A DNA stretch of 18,999 nucleotides. Origin: Bacteroidales bacterium UBA6346. GTDB taxonomy: Bacteria > Bacteroidota > Bacteroidia > Bacteroidales > UBA932. The notes below the pieces were generated by a model, which was given only the letters and a program-made list of their open reading frames with translations, was not told where the DNA came from and searched no databases. A program made the position numbers and the translations under genes. The stretch spans positions 1 to 18,999 of the forward strand of contig DJSA01000122.1 of the NCBI GenBank assembly GCA_002438905.1, given 5' to 3'. This document shows positions 1-8,319 of this stretch, in pieces; within the stretch, counting starts at the first letter, position 1, and the number at the start of each line of letters is the position of its first letter.

Positions 1-636
1 GCGGAAGACCTTGTCGGAGCCACTTCCGACACTTCCGGGATGGTAGGCTACTCGGCGGCCATGCGCCGTGTCTGCGTCAAGGTGAACAAGATAAGCAATG
101 ACCTGCGCATCCTTGCATCCGGTCCGCGCTGCGGTCTTGAGGAGATAAACCTGCCGGCGATGCAGCCGGGATCCTCAATCATGCCGGGAAAGGTGAACCC
201 AGTCATTCCCGAGGTGATGACGCAGACTGCCTACAAGGTGATGGGCAATGACGTCTGCGTGGCTCTTGCCGGAGACGCGGCTCAGATGGAGCTGAACGCG
301 ATGGAACCGGTCATGGCGCAATGCTGTTTCGAGTCCGCGGATCTTCTGATGAACGGCTTTGACACTCTGCGCACACTCTGCATCGACGGCATCACTGCCA
401 ATAGGGAAAAGTGCCTTGCCAATGTGAAAAACAGCATCGGTATAGTGACTGCCCTCAATCCTGTAATCGGCTATAAGAATGCGACAAAAATAGCCAAGGA
501 GGCCCTCGAAACAGGAAAGGGAGTTTACGACCTCGTCCTTGAGCATGACATACTCTCAAAGGAAGATCTTGACACCATCCTCAAACCTGAGAATATGATC
601 CATCCTGTGAAACTCAACATCCACCCGAAGCATTAG
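1..636 (+). CDS. aspA: Aspartate ammonia-lyase, C-terminal part (5' truncated by window edge)
   Basis: The frame is open from base 1 and ends at TAG 634-636, giving 211 residues. A full aspartase has about 470, so roughly the N-terminal half lies outside the window. The enzyme reversibly deaminates L-aspartate to fumarate and ammonia in the cytoplasm. The fumarase/aspartase superfamily signature GSSIMPGKVN is encoded at 169-198 and supplies the mobile catalytic serine loop. It is followed by PVIPEVMTQ, where class II fumarases typically read PTQCEA, which favours aspartase over fumarase. The upstream segment SNDLRILASGPRCGLEEINLP is also aspartase-like. In gut Bacteroidales this enzyme feeds fumarate respiration. 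Nothing links it functionally to the secreted-protein block that begins 238 bases downstream, which has its own promoter. Confidence 0.93.
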   Translation, partial: AEDLVGATSDTSGMVGYSAAMRRVCVKVNKISNDLRILASGPRCGLEEINLPAMQPGSSIMPGKVNPVIPEVMTQTAYKVMGNDVCVALAGDAAQMELNAMEPVMAQCCFESADLLMNGFDTLRTLCIDGITANREKCLANVKNSIGIVTALNPVIGYKNATKIAKEALETGKGVYDLVLEHDILSKEDLDTILKPENMIHPVKLNIHPKH

Positions 637-752
637 TTCACAGCGCCATCTGAAATAGTATCCCATGCATGGCTGTGATGACACTCGAAAATCAAAGACA
701 AATCTTGAAACAGTTTATTTTTTCATGTTTCTAAGCAAAAATTGAGATTGCC

Positions 753-783
753 TTTGCAAATGTAATTTATTGCCTTAAATTTG
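753..783 (+). promoter_or_regulatory. Bacteroidota-type promoter for the lipoprotein/nuclease block
   Basis: An exact -33 TTTG (753-756) is followed after 19 bases by an exact -7 TAAATTTG (776-783), matching the Bacteroidota sigma-ABfr consensus TTTG-N19-21-TAnnTTTG. Transcription would start near 790, leaving a leader of about 85 nt before the ATG at 874. This is the best promoter match in the window and probably drives the downstream block of secreted proteins. Confidence 0.62.
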
Positions 784-873
784 TGGTGATTTTCAAAACC
801 GTGTATAACTTTCCGTGTTGTGGGCTGGTTGATATACGGCGAAATGAAGTCAAACCAAATAAACACAAATAAA

Positions 874-2637
874 ATGAAAATCAAACATTTATTTCTTTCG
901 GCGCTTGCGGTGGCGATGGTAGCTGTCGGCTGCAAGAAGGAAGAGGGAGGCAACAATGGCGCGCCTTCAATCACTCTTGATCCGGAGACGATCGAATTTG
1001 CGGTTGGCGAGACCGGCTCAAAGACTGTGACCGTGCAGTCAAACCGCGAGTGGAAAATCGAAACGGTAAAGGAAGCTTGGCTGACTGTGGAGAAGGTTTC
1101 TGAGACAGAGGCAAAGGTCACTGTTTCCGAGAAGAATACCGGCAAGGACAGGACAGCAACTGTTTCTTTCCGCGTGACCGGCAAGGCAGCCAAGCTTACT
1201 GTAACCCAGAAGGGTGAGGGCGGTGCGGTAACCCCAGTAGAGGAAGGTGACGGCACGAAAGAAAATCCATATTCTGCTTCGCAGGCAAGTGCTGAAGCAG
1301 GTAAACTTGATGCAGATGCGTTTAGTGAGAGCGTCGTTTACGTCAAAGGAATTGTTGCTGAAATCAAGAGCGATTACGAGTCAACAATTTCACGGTACGG
1401 GAGTATTTCATTGTGGATATCTGACGATGGCAGCACGGCTAACAAATTTTATGTATATGCACTGAAAGATGTTGGAGGAAACAGATTCTCTGACGCAAGC
1501 AAAATTACGACAGGGGCTGAGATTGTTGTGTGTGGCTATCTTCAGAACTACAAAGGTAATACTCCAGAGATGACAATGCAGAACGTTGACGGCAGCTATG
1601 TAAATCCGCAGCTTGTTTCTGTAAATGGAGGTGGGTCTGAGCCTCCCGTTGTTGAAGAGGTGACTGCTACGGGTGTAGTCGTTGCAGTTAGTGCTCAAGG
1701 GTTCTTGATTCAGACAGAGACTGGTGATCTTAAATATGTGTTTGATGCCGAAATTGAACCATCTGTAAAGATTGGAGACAATGTGACGGTGATCGGAAAT
1801 AAAGATTCCCACAATGACATTGAGCAGATTGCTAACTACACTGTCAAGACAAACTCTGAAGGAAATCAAGTTTCTTATCCGGAAGCAACGGAAATCACCG
1901 CTGCAAATATAGCAGATTACAAAACAGCATTGGGCTATGTTAAAACATCTGGTATTCTTAGTGTTAGCGGGAACTATTATAATCTGAACATCAACGGCGC
2001 AAGCCTAACTGGAAGTTTGTCATACCCGTTGAATATTGACGCATCGTTTAAAGACAAGAAGGTGGATGTTGTCGGATATTTTGTCGGCATTTCGGCTTCA
2101 AAATATTTCAATATTCTTGTTACGTCAGTGGCTCTCTCTGCAGACCAACCTGTTGTAGAGGAACCGGGTGAAGGCTCTATAGTCCTTACATTCCCTGATG
2201 ATAATAGCACAAATAATAAGGTTGGTGCTTATAGCAAATCTTGGGTAGCAAAGAAGGGAGATCTGGAATTTGATATTGTTAATTTCAATAATAATAACTG
2301 GTCTAATAATTGGACCTATATAAAGTGCGGTAGTAAAAATGGCGCATCTGTTGCGTCAATTGCAACCAAAGCGGCCATTTCAACGAAGATTGACAAGGTT
2401 GTGATATTTGCTTCTGCTTATGCAAAGGCAAACGTGACCTCTGCAAAGCTGTTCGTTAATTCAACTGCTGATTTCACTGGAGTTGAAGGGACAGATTTGA
2501 CTTATGATGATGGGAAACTTTCTGCAGAGATTCAAAGCCCGGCAGAAAATCTTTTCTATAAGGTCGTTTTTGATTGTCAGAAGGGTGGTGCAAATGGATT
2601 CGTGCAAGTAGAGAAGTTTGTTCTTTGGGTAAAATAG
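874..2637 (+). CDS. Surface lipoprotein with BACON domain, OB-fold-like domains and C-terminal beta domain
   Basis: This encodes a 587-residue exported lipoprotein of unknown exact role. I chose ATG 874 over the in-frame ATG at 820 because only 874 puts the signal peptide at the N-terminus, with lipobox AVGC and lipidated Cys20. The following residues KKEE resemble the Bacteroidota lipoprotein surface-export signal, so cell-surface display is likely. Residues 30-110 resemble a BACON domain (repeated beta pattern, VTQKG ending). A segment starting DGTKENPY at about residue 126 resembles the OB-fold (DUF6359-like) modules of Bacteroidales lipoproteins. Residues 260-420 look like two more OB-type units (GVVVAVSAQGFLIQT and the VKTSGILSVSGNYYNL region). 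Residues 433-587 form an Asn-rich predicted beta domain that I do not recognise. No catalytic motif is visible. With nuclease genes next door, nucleic-acid binding is a reasonable inference, not shown. Base composition drops within the gene after about 1255. Confidence 0.85.
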   Translation: MKIKHLFLSALAVAMVAVGCKKEEGGNNGAPSITLDPETIEFAVGETGSKTVTVQSNREWKIETVKEAWLTVEKVSETEAKVTVSEKNTGKDRTATVSFRVTGKAAKLTVTQKGEGGAVTPVEEGDGTKENPYSASQASAEAGKLDADAFSESVVYVKGIVAEIKSDYESTISRYGSISLWISDDGSTANKFYVYALKDVGGNRFSDASKITTGAEIVVCGYLQNYKGNTPEMTMQNVDGSYVNPQLVSVNGGGSEPPVVEEVTATGVVVAVSAQGFLIQTETGDLKYVFDAEIEPSVKIGDNVTVIGNKDSHNDIEQIANYTVKTNSEGNQVSYPEATEITAANIADYKTALGYVKTSGILSVSGNYYNLNINGASLTGSLSYPLNIDASFKDKKVDVVGYFVGISASKYFNILVTSVALSADQPVVEEPGEGSIVLTFPDDNSTNNKVGAYSKSWVAKKGDLEFDIVNFNNNNWSNNWTYIKCGSKNGASVASIATKAAISTKIDKVVIFASAYAKANVTSAKLFVNSTADFTGVEGTDLTYDDGKLSAEIQSPAENLFYKVVFDCQKGGANGFVQVEKFVLWVK

Positions 2638-2659
2638 GAACTTGCTTGCACAGTTATGA

Positions 2660-2694
2660 TAAGGGAAACCTGCCGGTAAGGCGGGCTTCCCTTA
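2660..2694 (+). promoter_or_regulatory. Strong intercistronic hairpin
   Basis: An outer stem TAAGGGAA (2660-2667) pairs with TTCCCTTA (2687-2694). An inner stem CCTGCC (2669-2674) pairs with GGCGGG (2680-2685), including one G-U pair, around the loop GGTAA. One A/C mismatch separates the two helices. It starts 22 bases after the lipoprotein stop and ends 24 bases before the nuclease ATG. No run of T follows, so it fits a processing, stability or partial-termination element better than a classical intrinsic terminator. Confidence 0.6.
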
Positions 2695-2718
2695 AATCAC
2701 AATAATAGAAACATTTTG

Positions 2719-3876
2719 ATGATGTCATTCAGAAGACTTTTGGCTGTGTTGGGGCTTGCCGTGACGGTCATTTCGTGCGACCTTCTTGGCGTGAAGAAGG
2801 ATGAGGCGGACTTGTCGGTGACGATAGGAAGCGAGGAGGTCGGGAAGGCTGCCGGAGAGGTGGGTGTAACGGTGAGCGCTTCAGGCGCTTGGACTCTTGA
2901 CATAGACTTTGTGGACGGAGATGGCTGGGCTGAACTGAGCCGGACAAGCGGCACTGGCTACCGGAGCAATGTACTTCTCAGATATGAGAGGAACAACACT
3001 GCCGAGTCCCGCAGTCTCTATGTCGTCCTCACTTCCGAGTCCGGAGCTGTCGCAGAGTGCCGCTTCACGCAGGGTGCCGATGACGCAGGAGCGTCTGGAG
3101 GTACGGCCAATTCCACAGATTGCGGATGGCTTGAACTGCCTGAAACTCGAGAAGATGACGAACTTGTCTGGGGATGGCACGGAATGACCATTTCGGGGAA
3201 GCCTGTGAGGAACTACTCCTTCTATTTCAGCAAGAAAGACAGACTTTCCTTCTGGGTGGCCTATCCTCTGAACCAGGACCTTATGGGAACCAAGGGCATG
3301 CGTGTGGATGAGTTCGTGTATGATGGGCTTCTCCCTGAGTCTTGGCAGGCAAATCTATTCCGCTCATACAGCGGGCACTATGACCGCGGACACCAATGCC
3401 CAGCGCGGGATCGTTCAGCTAGTGTTGAGGCAAACGCCCAGACCTTCTATGCGACAAACATGACCCCGCAGCGTTCCGAGTTCAACCAAGGTATATGGCA
3501 GAAGCTTGAGTCTTCGGTTCAGGGCTGGGCTTTAAGCCTGAACTCCGCGACAGACACGCTTTACGTTGTGACTGGGTGCGTCGTTGATGCGGATTCAGGT
3601 TCAACTACAGACCGCGCAGGAAACCGCTGCACAGTGCCAACTGCCTATTACAAGGCCTTGCTTCGCTACAAAAGTTACTCCTACGATGCCTGTGCCGTAT
3701 GGCTGGATCATGACACCGACGCTGAACGGGCGACATTTTCAGATATGATGTCCATCGATGAGCTTGAGAAGAAACTCGGCTTTGACCTTTTCGTGAACTT
3801 GCCGTCAAAGGTGGGTGGGGCAAAGGCGGCGTCAATCGAGACGAAGGCTCCGAGCGCGAACGCGTGGTCGTTATAG
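2719..3876 (+). CDS. DNA/RNA non-specific endonuclease lipoprotein (beta-beta-alpha-Me NUC family)
   Basis: A 385-residue exported nuclease. ATG 2719 or the adjacent ATG 2722 is the likely start; the TTG at 2716 is unnecessary. The signal peptide ends in VISC, a plausible lipobox, followed by DLLGVKKDE. Residues of about 30-125 resemble a BACON-like beta domain (SASGAWTLDI, CRFTQGA). The catalytic domain carries YDRGHQCPARDR with the DRGH motif at residues 222-225 (general-base His225), then NMTPQ (Asn247) and EFNQGIWQ with Asn256 as the expected Mg-binding Asn. This is the hallmark layout of the Serratia nuclease/EndoG family, which cleaves DNA and RNA without sequence specificity. Location is the periplasm or cell surface. 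It follows the OB-fold lipoprotein by 81 bases across a strong hairpin and precedes a second phosphoesterase, so digestion of external nucleic acid for uptake is the likely role. Defence or biofilm modulation is an alternative. Confidence 0.9.
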   Translation: MMSFRRLLAVLGLAVTVISCDLLGVKKDEADLSVTIGSEEVGKAAGEVGVTVSASGAWTLDIDFVDGDGWAELSRTSGTGYRSNVLLRYERNNTAESRSLYVVLTSESGAVAECRFTQGADDAGASGGTANSTDCGWLELPETREDDELVWGWHGMTISGKPVRNYSFYFSKKDRLSFWVAYPLNQDLMGTKGMRVDEFVYDGLLPESWQANLFRSYSGHYDRGHQCPARDRSASVEANAQTFYATNMTPQRSEFNQGIWQKLESSVQGWALSLNSATDTLYVVTGCVVDADSGSTTDRAGNRCTVPTAYYKALLRYKSYSYDACAVWLDHDTDAERATFSDMMSIDELEKKLGFDLFVNLPSKVGGAKAASIETKAPSANAWSL

Positions 3877-3968
3877 CGGAGGGGGGGACATGACTTGCAA
3901 CTGAACTCTGCAGCATAATAACATGACACAATACTGAAACCAAACACACAAAATGATAGACTAAAGAC

Positions 3969-5039
3969 ATGAAACGCTCATTTGTAGTCGCTGCTCTCTT
4001 GTTTCTGATGACCCTTTCGGCATCAGCGCAGAAAACCCGACAGAACTACGTCATCGGGTTCTACAATCTTGAAAACCTCTTCGACATCTACGATGACCCG
4101 GTCAAGAACGACAGCGAGTTCCTTCCTGACGGGAAGAACAAGTGGACACAGGCAAAGTATGAGAAGAAGCTCCACAACATGGCTACCGTCATCAAGGCAA
4201 TGGCCGACAACAACAAGCGCTGGCACACAATTCTCGGAATTTCCGAAATCGAGAACAGGCTTGTCATAGAGGACCTCGTCAGCCAACCGGAGATTGCGGC
4301 TGCCAATTACGGGATTGTCCACTACGACAGTCCGGATCGCCGTGGCGTGGATGTGGCCCTGCTCTACAAGCCGGACCAGTTCACCTACCTCGACAGCGAG
4401 TCCATTCCGTTCGACTTTGATTCTGACATTGATTTCTCGGACACGGACACGAGCTATTTCAAGACCCGTGACATCCTTATGGTTCACGGACTTATAGACG
4501 GAGAGCACTTCGCCTTCTATGTAGCCCACCTTCCGTCTCGGAGCGGGGGAAAGGGCGGCAATCTTCGCAGCCGAGGCGCCGAAATCATCTACAACCATTC
4601 GCGCGGTATGGAGGTGGAATACCCGGGAATCAAAATTGTTGTGATGGGTGACATGAACGACAACCCGACGGATGAGTCCATGGCGAATTATCTCCACGGA
4701 CGGGAAAGACTTGAGGACGTGACTCCTTCCGATTTCTTCTCCCCGTACACGGCGATGCTCAAGGCCGGCTACGGCTCGCTCTGCTACCAGGGCGTTTGGA
4801 ACATATATGACCTCGAACTAGTTAACTATAATCTTGCCTGCGCTCCGAATGGCGGTCTGAAGATCCAGCCAGTGACGAAGAACCACGGCAAGCAGTACTA
4901 CGGCGTGGTGTTCAAGCGCCCGTGGATGACAACCCAGAAGGGACAGTATAAGGGATATCCGTTCAGAACCTTCTCCAACGGCTCGTTCATCGGAGGCTAC
5001 AGCGACCACTATCCAACCTATATCGTTATCGGAAAATAA
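3969..5039 (+). CDS. Exported endonuclease/exonuclease/phosphatase-family protein
   Basis: A 356-residue protein with an SPase I signal peptide (cleavage expected at ASA|Q, residues 18-21) and no lipobox. The EEP (DNase I-like) fold is shown by its motif series: NLENLFD (33-39), SEIENR with metal-binding Glu93 or Glu95, a Tyr-Asp-Ser-Pro-Asp-Arg-Arg-Gly segment, AHLPSRSGG with the motif His, GDMNDNP (Asp228, Asn230, Asp231) and the C-terminal SDHYP (Asp346, His347). All core catalytic positions appear intact. Family members hydrolyse phosphodiester or phosphomonoester bonds in nucleic acids, nucleotides, inositol phosphates or sphingomyelin; the substrate cannot be read from sequence. Lying between a non-specific nuclease and a TonB receptor, a role in trimming oligonucleotides outside the cytoplasm is the best inference. 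The 92-base gap upstream shows no clear promoter, which suggests co-transcription with the nuclease. Confidence 0.88.
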   Translation: MKRSFVVAALLFLMTLSASAQKTRQNYVIGFYNLENLFDIYDDPVKNDSEFLPDGKNKWTQAKYEKKLHNMATVIKAMADNNKRWHTILGISEIENRLVIEDLVSQPEIAAANYGIVHYDSPDRRGVDVALLYKPDQFTYLDSESIPFDFDSDIDFSDTDTSYFKTRDILMVHGLIDGEHFAFYVAHLPSRSGGKGGNLRSRGAEIIYNHSRGMEVEYPGIKIVVMGDMNDNPTDESMANYLHGRERLEDVTPSDFFSPYTAMLKAGYGSLCYQGVWNIYDLELVNYNLACAPNGGLKIQPVTKNHGKQYYGVVFKRPWMTTQKGQYKGYPFRTFSNGSFIGGYSDHYPTYIVIGK

Positions 5040-5041
5040 GG

Positions 5042-5127
5042 GGCAAAATTGCCAAAAAGGCGGATTGCTGCGTTATGTTCGACTTTTTAATCCTCACAAC
5101 TGGGAGGTTGCTCCGGTTAAAAAGGTC
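5042..5127 (+). promoter_or_regulatory. Possible structured leader upstream of the TonB receptor
   Basis: The 157-base gap before the receptor gene holds two inverted repeats. GACTTTTTAA (5081-5090) pairs with TTAAAAAGGTC (5117-5127) with one bulged G. Inside it, CCTC (5092-5095) can pair with GAGG (5104-5107). A separate small dyad of GGCAA and TTGCC lies at 5042-5053. The structures could belong to the 3' end of the upstream transcript or to a regulatory leader. No known riboswitch class is recognised. Confidence 0.3.
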
Positions 5128-5135
5128 TCTCATGC

Positions 5136-5164
5136 CTTGCATTCCATCCTTTTATACAATTTTG
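5136..5164 (+). promoter_or_regulatory. Weak candidate promoter for the TonB receptor
   Basis: CAATTTTG (5157-5164) matches the -7 box TAnnTTTG at all but the first base, with CTTG at 5136-5139 as a possible -33 element. The 17-base spacing is shorter than the usual 19-21, so this is only a tentative secondary promoter within the block. Confidence 0.2.
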
Positions 5165-5196
5165 CATCAACAATAGAAATAAACTAAAAACAAAAT

Positions 5197-8100
5197 ATGA
5201 TGAAAAAATTCCTTACGGCATTCGCGGCGCTGCTCTGCTCGCTCGGCCTCTTCGCTCAGACGAGCGGACTTGGAGGAGTGAAGGGAACGGTTGTGAACCG
5301 CGCCGGACGTGTTCCGATTGCAAATGCCCACATTACAATCACCAAGGACGCGCATGCGGTGGTCGATGACTATTCCCGCGCTGACGGAACCTTCCTTTTC
5401 GAGGGACTTGAGGACGGGCACTATCTCATGACAGTTTCTGCCGCTGGGTTTGTTACAACGCAGATTAACCTCACTGTCGAGGGCTATGTGAAAGACCTCA
5501 TTTTTGTGTCCCTCATCGCGGAGCAGAGAATTGCTGACGTGGATGATTCCAATTTTGCCGAGTTCGACATGGAAGATTCGGGATATACCGATGCTCCGGC
5601 AATCCTCTTCGGCGCGAACGATCCTTACAACAACATCGTAGGCTACGGATTCAGCGATGTCCGCTTCAAAAATAGGGGTTACGCCAACGAGAGCCAGGAC
5701 GTGCTTCTCGCCGGCGTGAGGATGAATGACGCCGTCACCGGCTACTCTCCGTTCTCGCTGTGGAGCGGACTGAACGAGGCGATGAGGGCGAAGGAGACTA
5801 CCATAGGCACGGAGACGTCCGACTACAGCTTCGGCGGTTACAATGGCGTGACCAACATCCTCGCGAACCCGGCTTCAGTGCGTCCGGGCTGGCGCTTCAG
5901 CCTGCTGAGCAACTCGGCACTATACCGCCTGCGCCTGATGGCTACTTACGCTTCCGGAGAGCTTGACAATGGCTGGTCTTATGCAGCTAATGTTTCCGCT
6001 CGGCTCGGAGGCAATGACTGGGTGAAGGGAGTCTACTACCGCTCTTTCGCCTACTATTTCGGTGCGGAGAAGAAGTTCAGCGATGAGCATCGCCTTGCTT
6101 TCATGGCCTTCGCAACTCCGGGTTCGAGAGGCGCGCAGAACGCTTCCACTCAGGAGGTCTATGACCTGATGAAGGACAATATGTACAACTCCAACTGGGG
6201 TTACCAGAACGGGAAGGTTCGCAACTCCCGCGTGCGCACGACCCATGAGCCGGTGTTCGTGCTCAAGTACACCGCCAATCCTCTTGAAAATCTTGAGGCC
6301 GGCGTGACGCTTCTCTACCGGATGGGAAAGAACGGCTATTCCGCGCTCGACTGGTACGACTCGGCCGACCCGCGTGCTGACTACTACCGCAACCTTCCGA
6401 GCTACTTCTACATGGATGACTCCAACTGGGGGCGCAACAATCTCGAAAAGTATAAGCTTGCAACCGAGGCATGGCTCAATGACGTGAACACGCAGCACCT
6501 CGACTGGGACCGCCTCTACAACATCAATTACAACTCTGAAGGCGGCCGCTCGAAATATGTTCAGGAGGAGCGCAGGGTTGACCAGCATGACATAAACATT
6601 GCCGCCAACGTGAAGTGGAACGCCAACAGCTGGTTCACTCTCAACGGGGGTCTCGCCGGGAAAATCAACCGTTCCGAGTACTACAAGAAGGTGAAGGATC
6701 TTCTCGGCGGCGAGTACTACCTCAACACGGACAACTTCGCGGAGCGTGACTTTGCGTTCTCCGAGGCAATGATTCAGAACGACCTTGACTACTGGATGAA
6801 CAACGATGGTCAGGCCGAGAAAATAATGAAGGGTGGTAAGTACGGTTATGACTACTACGCTCAGGTTCGTAACGGCAACCTCTGGGCTGACGGACATTTC
6901 GACCTCGGCAACTTCAAGGCAAACGTAGGCGGAAAAATAGGATTTTCCTCATTCTGGAGGGAAGGTCTCGTGCGCAAGGGACTCTTCGCCGGGCTTGATG
7001 ATGCGCAGACTCTCCCGACGTCATGGGACGGGGGAACGCTTGCCATTCGTAACGAATATGACGAAATAATAGTCAAGGATATAAACGGAAAGGAACAGAA
7101 ACTCACGACCTACGATCCCATATCAGATGAAGTCATAACATCAAAGGGAAAATCGAAGGTCTCGACGTTCCTCACCTATTCAGCGAAGGCTCATGCGGAG
7201 TATATCCTCACCGGAGGACACCGTTTCTTCGCGAATGTCGGCTATTTCAACGATGCCCCGACATTCAATCAGTCTTTCCTTTCTCCAAGGACACGCAACT
7301 CGCTGATTCCTAACCTCACGACATCGAAGACGATTTCTGCGGACGTCAACTATCAACTCAGCAACAACGGATATGACCTTCGTCTCACCGGATTCTACAC
7401 GAAGATCATGGATCAGTCGGTGATGAAGTCCTTCTACGACGATTCACAGCATTCGTTCACGAACTTCGCCATGACCGGCATCGACCAGCGTCACATGGGT
7501 ATCGAGTTCGGGTTCAAGATCCCGCTCTTTGTGACGGGTCTCAGCCTTCAGGGCGCCTTGAGTTGGGGCGAGTACATCTACACTTCGACTCCGACGATGT
7601 ATCAGACCGTTGACAATAGTTCCGAGGTCGTGGAGGATTCCTATGGCAAGCCTATCACCTACTGGGCAAGCAGCCCGATCTACAAGGTCAGGGACGATGC
7701 TGCGATTCCGGCAAATTCCACAATTGTCCCTAACGACTGCTTCGAATTGGATGAGGACGGCAACTATGTGGTGGAAAAGGTTCAGAAGCATCATGTCCCT
7801 TCAACCCCGCAGCTCGCCGCAAACCTCGCGCTCAACTATAGGACACGTTCATACTGGTTCTTCACTCTCGGTGCGAATGTCTATGCGAACTCCTATCTCG
7901 ACATGAACCCGCTCTACAGGACCATCAAGGCTGCTGCGGGTCCGGACAACAAACTGGACGATGATATGGTGACTGAACATGCGAACAGCTGGATTCTCAA
8001 CGACGTCTACACCGATGCCGGACTCACGCCGGGCGAAATCAACTATATGACCTCGCAGGAGAAGTTCAGCCCTGCGGTGGTGATGAACTTGAGCGTCGGC

Positions 8101-8307
8101 AAGTCATGGTACATCCGCAGGACCTACAATTTCGGATTCTCTCTTGAAGTGAAGAACCTGCTGAACAATAGGGACATCAAGACAGGAGGCTACGAGCAGA
8201 CCCGTCTCATCAAGAGCAAGAACTACAACAACTACTACAAGTTTGACTCGAAGTATTTCTACATGCAGGGAGTGAACTATATGTTGAACCTTTATTTCAG
8301 ATTCTAA
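5197..8307 (+). CDS. SusC-like TonB-dependent outer membrane receptor
   Basis: A 1036-residue outer membrane transporter. The signal peptide (cleavage expected at LFA|Q, residues 18-21) is followed by a carboxypeptidase-regulatory-like Ig domain at about 26-108 (GGVKGTVVNRAGRVPIANAH, then DGTFLFEGLEDGHY), the usual N-terminal extension of SusC-type receptors. A plug domain lies at about 120-235 (GYGFSDVRFKNRGYANESQD, then VLLAGVRMNDAVTGYSPFSL). The rest is a large, aromatic-rich beta-barrel ending in YMLNLYFRF, with the terminal Phe expected for BAM recognition. Such receptors import large or scarce substrates using TonB-ExbBD energy. No SusD homologue is adjacent. Its partners are a nuclease, an EEP-fold enzyme and a DUF5689 lipoprotein, so nucleic-acid fragments or phosphate esters are the inferred substrate. 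The next gene starts 12 bases after the stop, so the two are almost certainly co-translated from one mRNA. Confidence 0.92.
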   Translation: MMKKFLTAFAALLCSLGLFAQTSGLGGVKGTVVNRAGRVPIANAHITITKDAHAVVDDYSRADGTFLFEGLEDGHYLMTVSAAGFVTTQINLTVEGYVKDLIFVSLIAEQRIADVDDSNFAEFDMEDSGYTDAPAILFGANDPYNNIVGYGFSDVRFKNRGYANESQDVLLAGVRMNDAVTGYSPFSLWSGLNEAMRAKETTIGTETSDYSFGGYNGVTNILANPASVRPGWRFSLLSNSALYRLRLMATYASGELDNGWSYAANVSARLGGNDWVKGVYYRSFAYYFGAEKKFSDEHRLAFMAFATPGSRGAQNASTQEVYDLMKDNMYNSNWGYQNGKVRNSRVRTTHEPVFVLKYTANPLENLEAGVTLLYRMGKNGYSALDWYDSADPRADYYRNLPSYFYMDDSNWGRNNLEKYKLATEAWLNDVNTQHLDWDRLYNINYNSEGGRSKYVQEERRVDQHDINIAANVKWNANSWFTLNGGLAGKINRSEYYKKVKDLLGGEYYLNTDNFAERDFAFSEAMIQNDLDYWMNNDGQAEKIMKGGKYGYDYYAQVRNGNLWADGHFDLGNFKANVGGKIGFSSFWREGLVRKGLFAGLDDAQTLPTSWDGGTLAIRNEYDEIIVKDINGKEQKLTTYDPISDEVITSKGKSKVSTFLTYSAKAHAEYILTGGHRFFANVGYFNDAPTFNQSFLSPRTRNSLIPNLTTSKTISADVNYQLSNNGYDLRLTGFYTKIMDQSVMKSFYDDSQHSFTNFAMTGIDQRHMGIEFGFKIPLFVTGLSLQGALSWGEYIYTSTPTMYQTVDNSSEVVEDSYGKPITYWASSPIYKVRDDAAIPANSTIVPNDCFELDEDGNYVVEKVQKHHVPSTPQLAANLALNYRTRSYWFFTLGANVYANSYLDMNPLYRTIKAAAGPDNKLDDDMVTEHANSWILNDVYTDAGLTPGEINYMTSQEKFSPAVVMNLSVGKSWYIRRTYNFGFSLEVKNLLNNRDIKTGGYEQTRLIKSKNYNNYYKFDSKYFYMQGVNYMLNLYFRF

Positions 8308-8312
8308 GGAGG
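8306..8312 (+). promoter_or_regulatory. Consensus Shine-Dalgarno overlapping the receptor stop codon
   Basis: AAGGAGG overlaps the TAA stop (8305-8307) of the TonB receptor. It is 7 bases from ATG 8320 but only 1 base from ATG 8314, so it selects 8320 as the start of the DUF5689 gene. A full Shine-Dalgarno is uncommon in Bacteroidota and contrasts with the A-rich leaders of the neighbouring genes. Confidence 0.7.
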
Positions 8313-8319
8313 CATGATT

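Noticed and set aside
638..678. Inverted repeat TCACAGC (638-644) / GCTGTGA (672-678) after aspA, with a CCATGCATGG palindrome inside
   Set aside because: The 7-bp stem has a 27-base loop and no adjacent T-run, so it is too weak to call a terminator; the T-rich stretch lies about 37 bases further on.
3877..3968. Seven-G run (3881-3887) after the nuclease stop, considered as a phase-variable tract
   Set aside because: It lies in noncoding DNA after a clean stop codon and away from any promoter box, so slippage would have no obvious effect.
5920..6897. 325-codon minus-strand open frame opposite the TonB receptor
   Set aside because: It lies antisense within a convincing beta-barrel coding region; its Val/Leu-rich composition mirrors the opposite strand and it has no domain pattern.
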